This document shows, in pieces, positions 58,191-64,000 of a stretch of DNA of 64,000 nucleotides. Each line of letters begins with the position of its first letter. The first letter of the stretch is position 1. The stretch comes from Myxocyprinus asiaticus (lineage: Eukaryota; Chordata; Actinopteri; Cypriniformes; Catostomidae). Both the position numbers and the translations under genes were made by a program. The notes beneath the pieces are model-generated. The model had not been told where the DNA came from. It worked only from the letters and a program-made list of their open reading frames with translations, and made no database searches. The stretch lies in contig NC_059368.1 in the NCBI RefSeq assembly GCF_019703515.2, positions 30,187,289 through 30,251,288 on the forward strand, read 5' to 3'.

Positions 58191-58661
58191 ATGAACCCAG
58201 CGGTCCAACTCCTATGCCTACATCAGGGGAGTCATCCCCTGGAAGATTATGTGGAGGACTTCTGCGCTCTGGCCTGCCGGGTGGACTTTAATGAAATAGC
58301 CCTCAAGGACATTTTCCGGGCAGGTTTGAGTGAGCCAGTTTCCTCCCTGATGCCTGACGGTCGGAGTACTTATGGCCTGGCTCAGTATATCGACCTTGCC
58401 CTGCAGATTATTGGTTCTACATTCACTGCAGGGGAGGCGGATGCCGAGCCAGAGTTCCATGTCATGGCTGCCGAGCCAGAGTTCCACATCATGGTCGCTG
58501 AGCCTACTCCATGCCATGTCACAGCAACGCCTCAGTCTGCTCCATGCCATGTCACAGCAATGCCTCAGCCTGCTCCATGCCATGTCACAGCCACGCCTGA
58601 GCCTGCTCCATGCCACGTCACAGCCATGCCTGAGTCTGCTCCATGTCATGGCCACATCTGA
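58191..58661 (+). CDS. gag-like protein of the non-autonomous LTR element
   Basis: I place the start at ATGAACCCAGCGG (58191), about 30 bp after the left LTR, where fish gypsy gags of this type begin (MNPAVQLL). The upstream ATG at 58140 lies in the LTR. The protein is about 156 residues: residues 8-85 contain HPLEDYVEDFCALACRVDF, NEIALKDIFRAGLSEPVSSL and AQYIDLALQIIGSTFTAG, a gypsy gag motif set. Then two copies of an EPEFH(V/I)M(A/V)AE-type motif and about four copies of an 11-residue unit PCHVTA(T/M)P(Q/E)(S/P)A follow. There is no zinc knuckle. The frame is intact to the stop at 58659-58661. It probably serves packaging by proteins of an autonomous relative; that role is inferred. Confidence 0.75.
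   Translation: MNPAVQLLCLHQGSHPLEDYVEDFCALACRVDFNEIALKDIFRAGLSEPVSSLMPDGRSTYGLAQYIDLALQIIGSTFTAGEADAEPEFHVMAAEPEFHIMVAEPTPCHVTATPQSAPCHVTAMPQPAPCHVTATPEPAPCHVTAMPESAPCHGHI
58508..58650 (+). repeat. 33-bp coding minisatellite in gag
   Basis: About 4.3 units, each like CCATGCCATGTCACAGCAAC followed by GCCTCAGTCTGCT. The unit length is a multiple of three, so the frame is kept. Confidence 0.88.
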
Positions 58662-59352
58662 GCAGTTGGACCTGGAGATGGATCCAGCCCTTGTACCCAC
58701 CCTATGGACGTTTCCTCATGATCAGGCAAGGGGAACTTTCAACCCTCCAACCCCGCCTGGACCCTTCGAGCCCTGGACTCCGCCTTGGCCTGTCGATCCC
58801 TCGACATCACCTCTGCTCTAAGTTCCCTCGGCTCCACTGCGGTCCTTCAGCCTGTTGGCTTTACTGGGGTCCCTCGTCACTCCAGCTCCACCTTGGTCAG
58901 TCAGTCACCTGGTTCCCCCTTGGCTCTCTGATCCTCTGGCTACACCTCGTCCCTACGATCCGTCAGCTCCACCGGGTACCTCCTTCCCTACGGCTCCCCT
59001 TTGGTCCTCAGTCCCATCGGCTCCACCTCAGTCTTCCAATCCCTCAGCTCTGCCTTGCTTCTCTGAGCCTCCACTGCCACCTTGGTCCTCCCTGCCTCCG
59101 GCTCCACCCTGGCCCTTTGAGTCTTCGGCTACTCTCTGGGTACCAAGTTCCCTGGTGTCGCCCTTCAAGTCTCTCTAGGCTCTGCCTTCCATGGCTCCAC
59201 CCCTCAAATCTCTCACAGCACCATTTTCATGGCTCCACCCCTCAAGCCTCTCAGGGCCCCACCTTCTATTGACACTGCCCTGGTCCCATGCCACATGCCC
59301 TGTCTTGCCAGGCCATGCCCCACGCCATGCCATTCTAAGCCATGCCTCAAGA

Positions 59353-59383
<31 letters not shown>

Positions 59384-59475
59384 ACAGCTCCCTACAGAAC
59401 TTTGGAAATTATGTCATGTTTAATGTGTTTGTCCATGTTTTGGGGCGTCAGGAGCCACCCCTAGTGGGGGGGATA
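58662..59475 (+). other. proline/serine-rich interior of the LTR element
   Basis: CT-rich sequence, open over long spans in several plus-strand frames (58643-59272; 58855-59178), with repeated PPWSS- and SAPPGTS-like text. It sits where pol would be expected. No enzyme motif is present. A homologous fragment is at 44865-45240. The reading frame that is actually used, if any, cannot be told. Confidence 0.6.
59352..59386. repeat. C run followed by (CA)n
   Basis: About 17 C and then about 9 CA units, in the LTR element interior. Confidence 0.95.
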
Positions 59476-59907
59476 TGTAATGTTTGATGTGGTTGTTCAT
59501 GTTTTTCCTGTCTTTTATTTTGAAAATCTAGTTCCTGTTTTATGTCATGTGTTCCCTAGTCATGTGATTCCTGTTTCCCTCCATGTCCTTTTGTCTTGTT
59601 TTCATTGGGTAATTGTCTTGTTATCTTGTTATCAGTTCTGTCTGTTCATTGGTTCCCTCGTCATTGTTTTACCCCTTGTCCATGTATTTAAGCCCTCATG
59701 TTTTCCATTGTCCTTTGTCAGGTATTATGTTTGGTAATGTTGTCATGTCAAGTCAAAGTTAAGTCAAGTTCATGTTTATGCTTTGTTTAGTTCATGTATA
59801 TAGTTAGGGTTATTGGATATGAATTTATGTAAATAAACTGCACTTGGGTTCATCTTTACTTCATTATCATCATCTTCATCATCGTCATTGTCAGCACCAA
59901 CGTAACA
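59476..59907 (+). repeat. right LTR
   Basis: Runs from TGTAATGTTTGATGTGG to CAGCACCAACGTAACA and matches the left LTR over its length. It follows the G-rich tract at 59465-59473. Confidence 0.88.
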
Positions 59908-59997
59908 GAACGCCTTCAGATCAAAAGGTTTTTAAGATCATGAGAAACATTTCAGTCAAGTGACCCCAAACTTTTGCAGTGTATGTATCGTGATCGA

Positions 59998-61075
59998 TCA
60001 AGAGTTCAAAAGTCTGATTGCTTGGGGGAAGAAGCTGTCATAAAGTCGGCTGGTGCGGGTCCTGATGCTGCGATACCGCCTGCCTGATGGTAGCAGTGAG
60101 AGCAGCCCATGGCTCGGGTGGCTGGAGTCTCTGATGATCCTCTGAGCTTTTTTCACACACCGCCTGGTATAGATGTCCTGGAGGGAGGGAAGCTCACCTC
60201 CGATGATGTGTCTGGCAGTTCGCACCACCCTTTGCAGGGCTTTGCGGTTGAGGGTGGTGCTGCTGCCGTACCAGGCAGTAATGCAGCCAGTCAGTATGCT
60301 CTCTACAGTGCTGGTGTAGAACCATGTGAGGATGTGGTGGTTCATTCCAAACTTCCTCAGCTGTCTCAGGAAGAGGATGTGCTGGTGAGCCTTCTTCACA
60401 ATGGCCTCAGTGTGGACGGACCATGTGAGTTCCTCAGTGATGTGAACACCGAGGAACTTGAAGCTGCTGACTCTCTCCACCGGTGCTCCATTGACGGTGA
60501 TGGGGCTGTGTTCTCTGTCTTTTCTCCTGAAGTCCACCACAAGCTCCTTGGTCTTGTTGACGTTTAGGGAGAGGTTGTGCTCCTGACACCAGTGTGTCAG
60601 AGTGTGCACCTCCTCTCTGTAGGCTGTTTCATCATTGTCAGTGAACAGACCTACCACTGTCATATCATCAGCAAACTTAATGATGGCATTGGAGCTATGT
60701 GTTGCCACACAGTCGTGTGTGTACAGGGAATACAGAAATGGGCTGAGAACACAGCCCTGTGGGGCTCCAGTGTTGAGGGTCAGTGATGAGGAGATGTTGC
60801 TGCCCATTCTAACCACCTGGTGTCTGCTTGACAGGAAGTCCAGGATCCAGCTGCACAGCGAGCTGTTAAAGCCCAGAGCCCAGAGTTTCTCATCATGCTT
60901 GGAGGGCACTATGGTGTTTAATGCTGAGCTGTAGTCTACAAACAGCAATCTCACATATGTGTTCCTTTTTTCTAGGTGGGAGAGAGCAGTGTGTAGTGTA
61001 GATGTAATGGCGTCATCAGTAGAGCAGTTGTTGCGGTATGCAAACTGCAGTGAGTCCAGTGAGTTTTGCATATTT
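59998..61075 (-). pseudogene. LINE reverse transcriptase, C-terminal two-thirds
   Basis: The minus-strand frame (400 codons, of which about the first 40 are not homologous) shows LDSLQFAYRNNCSTDDAI, FVDYSSALNTIVPSKHDEKL (motif A: FVDYSSA-N), LNTGAPQGCVLSPFLYSLYT (motif B), IIKFADDMTVVGLFTDN (catalytic FADD box intact), LSLNVNKTKELVVDFRR, FKFLGVHITEELTW, and a C-terminal block ending SHPSHGLLSLLPSGRRYRSI and FFPQAIRLLNS before the stop. It reads through without a stop from 61075 to 59998, so it is the best preserved enzyme in the window. It lacks the endonuclease and N-terminal part, so it is not functional by itself. The clade (Rex1, CR1 or L2-like) is uncertain. Confidence 0.9.
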
Positions 61076-61680
61076 TTTTTTTTTAAATATGCAAGACTAT
61101 GCGCAGTGCCCCAAAAACACATCTGATACAAAGCCACGTGTTTGATGAAGGTCTGACACAATATTGAAGTCGATATGACCAAAACTCTTTGTTTCATCAT
61201 GATTTATGTAAGTGTACTTCCAAAAAAAGGCCACTTGGAGGCGCCAATACACCACTTGTAGTAACTCCATAAACCAATGATCAAAGTCGTTCAAAACACA
61301 CAATTTGTTTATATTTCAATGTAACAAATACCACACAAACCAAAATATACATGAAGATATTTTCTTTTTGAATATTTGGGAATATATTATAATGCATTCC
61401 ATTTATATTTATGCATTTTATAAACAATGTGAAAAGAACATTACAATTTGAAATGTTGCAATGGAAATAAACTTTTAATTACAATAAAGATGTTTCTGTT
61501 CATTTATTCCCCATACAAATGTAAATTGACTTTTGCTCTGCCATTCACCCAGGATCTTTAGCCACTGCCTCAAGCCGGGGAGCCTCGCTCTCCCAGGTTT
61601 TGATCACCGTCAGTGAAGCCTGGAGCATACCTGCTCCCAATGCAGATTGAACAAAAAGCAGTGGAAAAAAATGACCAAGT
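61076..61680. other. AT-rich part of the 6-kb TIR element, nothing recognised
   Basis: No gene or repeat was seen. Confidence 0.45.
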
Positions 61681-62125
61681 CAATGCATTGGGAGCGCGTG
61701 TGCTCCGGGGTCTAACTCATGGTGAGCAAAGCCAGGGAAGGTGGCTCATCTTGGCGTGAATGAAATGCAAGTGCCCCCTGGATGTGCAGTTGAAAAGGGG
61801 GTTTGAGTGAAAATGTAGTCGGGAGGAGCGGTTCCTCCAGGCCCTCGGTGATGGTGACTGAAGCCGAGGAGGGTAGCTCCCCTCGGGTTGAATGGTATGC
61901 CTAAGCCCCCTGGAAGTGCAGTTGAACAGGGGTTTGAGTGAAAATGCAGTCGGGTGGAGCGGTTCCTCCAGGCCCTTGGTGATGGTGACTGAATCCGAGG
62001 AGGGTCAATGCATTGGGAGCGCATGTGCTCCAGGGTCTAACTCATGGTGAGCGAAGCCGGGGAGGGTGGCCATCTTGGCTTGAATGACATGTCCGAGCCC
62101 CCTGGATGTGCAGTTGGTGACTGAA
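61681..62125. repeat. complex tandem repeat (132-bp and 325-bp periods)
   Basis: CAATGCATTGGGAGCGCGTG at 61681 recurs at 62006 (325 bp apart). CCCCCTGGATGTGCAGTTGA near 61773 recurs near 61905 (132 bp apart) and again near 62098. GGTGATGGTGACTGAAGCCG is present twice, with a third partial copy near 62113. Open frames across this region are products of the repeat. Confidence 0.85.
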
Positions 62126-62999
62126 GCTGAGGAGGGTGGATCAGATCGTGGGTCCAAAAGCTGTATTCTCTGTTGACAGTACGGCAGTAACGGGCTATAA
62201 CTGCACACCATGCGTAAAAGCACAAACACGAACAAACACAGTCCACGGTTTTCCACTCCGAAGCTTTGCGAATCGACATCAGGGATATATACAACCCTCA
62301 TATCATTGTTTTCATCTATTCATTAGCTACACGACCCATCAGTCAAAAATTATCTAGCTTTTCATTGGCCAGAGACAAACATGGATGACGCAAATCTTTA
62401 TATCACTCGTGTCGACTGACTACCCACAACTGCACAGAACATTTTGAGGGAGGGTTCATTTTTTCGTAAGACCCTCCCAAATATCATGTTCAGGTGTTTT
62501 GCTACTGAAACACTACACAGAGTGCAAGATTTCACAGAGAATGGACATGAATGAAAAAGTGTTGAATATGTAGAACCTGAACAAAGACAAATTGATCAAT
62601 ATTTCTTCATATTTGTAAATTTTTGGGTTAAAATTTCTAATGGATTTTATTTATTGATAAAATTTATCGCAATATTTATTGCAATATTTAAAGCATACCA
62701 AAATTTGGAGGATTGTGCTCATCTGTGTTTGGCTGGAAGACAATAAAGGTCAGAACTTCCGGTTTCATTTTCCGTGTTTTGATCTTCACTCTTGACACGT
62801 TTAATAAAATCTTATTTTTGTAACTTTGCGATCATCAAAAACTCTTTAAAATATCAAATCTTGAAACCCAGATCTTGCAAATGATATATTGGATGTCAAT
62901 ATTAGTTTACAGTTTCACAGTTTAAACATGCATTAAACATAAATTAAATGTAAATAAATATGCAAGTGAGTCATTTTTGACCCGCCCGTCATTAAGAGG
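62126..62999. other. right part of the 6-kb TIR element, nothing recognised
   Basis: AT-rich. GGAGGGTTCATTTTTTCG and AAGACCCTCCC near 62451-62478 form a small inverted repeat. Confidence 0.45.
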
Positions 63000-63107
63000 T
63001 TAAAATGCTTAGATTATTACAATCTTTGTTTAGATTGAATATAGAATAGAATATATAGAATATTTAGAATATGTCATGTACAGTAATCGCAATGCTATTC
63101 ATAAATT

Positions 63108-64000
63108 TGTAATGTGAAAAGACAACATTAACGGAGCAGTTTTCCGCATATCAGGCGTAAGACAATCAGGCATAAGACAATCAGGCTCTATTTCTGTGAG
63201 TGTGCAAAGCACAGTGCTACACGCAATGACCGTGCACTATGTCTTATTCAATTTTTGTGAGCACTTTAGTTCTTAGTGAAATTTTCGTGCCAGCGCAAAA
63301 CGCAAGTGGGCATGGGTGGGAGTGTTAGCGATATCTGTGGGTGTATGCGAGCAAACTGTGGGTGTAATTTATGGGAATGAAGTGGCACAAAGCACAATTT
63401 ATGCTATTTTCCTGAGAAATACGTCAATGCGCTAAAACATTTTTAATACCTCCTCTGATGTTTTTAATACCTCTCAAATGTAGGAACTGAGTCCAAACTC
63501 AGTTTCTACATTTGCAGTTTGGAGATTCCACCAGCAGGTGGTATTAAATTTAATATCCAAACTCTGAAAATATAGTGGAACATCAAATTATGTCTATTGT
63601 AGCAATCTTGTGAAACAAAAATTTATTAGATTTGTGTTAAACTTTCAATAGTTCATGGCTAATTTTTCAATGATTATTAATATGTTTATATATACAATTG
63701 TATTTATGATCTAATTTGTATTGGTATTTTTCCACCTGTTGTTTTAGAGTGATTTTTAAGTCACTGCAAAAGGTGCTGGTGAAAGAAGTTGGAGAGGATA
63801 AAATGTTGTTTTTTTTTAACTTTAAAATTACTTTTGTTTTACCATTCTGTTATTTTAATTATATTTTTGTTTTGTTTGTAGTGTAATTTGTATTTAGAAA
63901 TATTTTTGGTTGAATTTTTTAGTGTTTCAATAAATTAATTTAATTGTTCAAAATCGACCGGTAGAAGTGAAGTGCATGCCGATACAATCACTATTAATTC
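63108..64000. other. AT-rich spacer to the window end
   Basis: Contains AGACAATCAGGC repeats near 63157-63187 and the hairpin listed next. No gene was seen. Confidence 0.45.
63476..63513. repeat. 17-bp stem hairpin
   Basis: AAATGTAGGAACTGAGT pairs with ACTCAGTTTCTACATTT around a 4-base loop CCAA, with a single G-T type mismatch in the stem. Confidence 0.85.

Larger units (their letters stand above)
57731..59907 (+). mobile_element. gag-only (non-autonomous) LTR retrotransposon with both LTRs
   Basis: Two direct repeats of about 430 bp flank an interior of about 1.3 kb that encodes a gag-like N-terminus and a proline-rich region, but no protease, RT or integrase. The segment GGAGCCACCCCTAGTGGGGG just before the right LTR is a polypurine-type tract typical of fish gypsy elements. 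By eye the two LTRs differ at roughly 5% of positions plus small indels. The flanking duplication is not clear. Confidence 0.87.
57529..59983. mobile_element. Tc1-like MITE, split by an LTR retrotransposon
   Basis: The left end (CGGTCAAAAGTTTAGGGTCA, near 57540-57562) is inverted at the right end (AGTGACCCCAAACTTTTGCA, near 59959-59978). TA lies at the borders (57529-57530 and 59982-59983). The left arm continues ATTTTAGAATAATAGTAAAG and the right arm ends ATCATGAGAAACATTTCAGT, both familiar from a widespread fish MITE. It splits the LINE cleanly. Confidence 0.72.
57160..61075 (-). mobile_element. non-LTR retrotransposon (Jockey/CR1-L2-like), minus strand, split
   Basis: The coding part is at 59984-61075. 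Its 3' UTR continues at 57160-57528 after the insertion at 57529-59983. The 3' end on the minus strand is GAGTGACAATAAAGGGATTT. The 5' end is truncated within the RT domain near 61075. Confidence 0.82.
56927..62999. mobile_element. TIR element with TTA target duplication, host of further insertions
   Basis: The left end GCCTCTTAACACCCGGCC and the right end GACCCGCCCGTCATTAAGAGG are imperfect inverted repeats (CCTCTTAA shared). They are flanked by TTA at 56924-56926 and 63000-63002. The uninterrupted relative at about 50457-50470 (ATAAATATTAAAATG) has a single TTA there, which proves the insertion point. A 3-bp TTA duplication would fit the PIF/Harbinger group, but no transposase is present. 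Own sequence is about 2.2 kb after removal of the LINE block. Confidence 0.72.
56613..63047 (+). mobile_element. L1-like 3' UTR segment, copy 2, split by a 6-kb element
   Basis: The parts 56613-56926 and 63003-63047 together match 50158-50505. The segment is flanked by a 45-bp direct repeat (56556-56600 and 63063-63107, 41 of 45 identical, core ATGTCATGTACA), so it is most likely a 5'-truncated L1-type insertion with a long target duplication. Confidence 0.7.

Noticed and set aside
58218..58700. 160-codon minus-strand frame over the gag repeats
   Set aside because: It is the antisense of the 33-bp coding minisatellite, open because the repeat unit is a multiple of three.
61746..62301. Open frames across the minisatellite
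   Set aside because: The repeated amino-acid text simply follows the DNA repeat. No start context or family match was seen.
1..64000. A CRISPR array or bacterial-type operon
   Set aside because: No regularly spaced identical repeats with unique spacers occur, and the base composition and repeat content are those of a fish chromosome.

Overview
This window looks like a stretch of teleost fish chromosome, most probably cyprinid. The evidence is its transposon set: abundant TTAA-bounded foldback MITEs that begin TTAAAGGGATAGTTCACC, a 5S-rRNA-derived SINE3-type element, long tRNA-derived SINEs of a cyprinid type, two DIRS1-type retrotransposons, Ty3/gypsy, L1-like and L2-like relics, and AT-rich spacers with many microsatellites. 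I found no convincing host protein-coding gene, tRNA gene, rRNA gene or CRISPR array. All recognisable coding sequence belongs to transposable elements, and nearly all of it is broken.

Layout. 1-3365: the 3' part of a Ty3/gypsy element (RT tail, RNase H, integrase, polypurine tract, LTR) followed directly by the 3' end of an L2-like LINE. 3366-7350: spacer with a SINE and a foldback MITE. 7355-11311: a hAT-type element with a perfect 8-bp target duplication, carrying a MITE and an L1-like ORF2 relic. 11320-19170: mostly unrecognised AT-rich spacer plus a second, inverted copy of that MITE. 19170-24352: a nest in which a 3.7-kb non-coding insert with TG...CA ends and a CCAG target duplication sits inside a foldback MITE. 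25360-28631: foldback MITEs split by a SINE and by another MITE. 30597-32755: MITE repeats and a local tandem duplication whose second unit is split by a SINE. 34496-42793: a deep nest with an outer inverted-repeat element, then a hAT MITE, then a 5.5-kb DIRS1 retrotransposon with inverted terminal repeats and an internal complementary region, plus two abutting foldback MITEs. 43742-50505: a hAT MITE, a fragment of a proline-rich retrotransposon, a foldback MITE and L1 remnants. 50784-54787: a second, truncated DIRS1 copy. 54883-55434: SINE3. 56556-63107: a five-level nest, consisting of an L1 3' fragment with a 45-bp target duplication, a 6-kb TIR element with TTA target duplication, a non-LTR LINE, a Tc1-like MITE and a gag-only LTR retrotransposon with both LTRs. 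63108-64000: AT-rich spacer with a strong short hairpin.

The genes do not form a host pathway. The coding relics are retrotransposon gag, reverse transcriptase, RNase H, integrase and tyrosine recombinase. The two DIRS1 copies are disabled in different places. The value of the window is as a record of layered insertions, several of which can be ordered in time from clean target-site duplications. Family names come from recognising sequence by eye; no database search was run.
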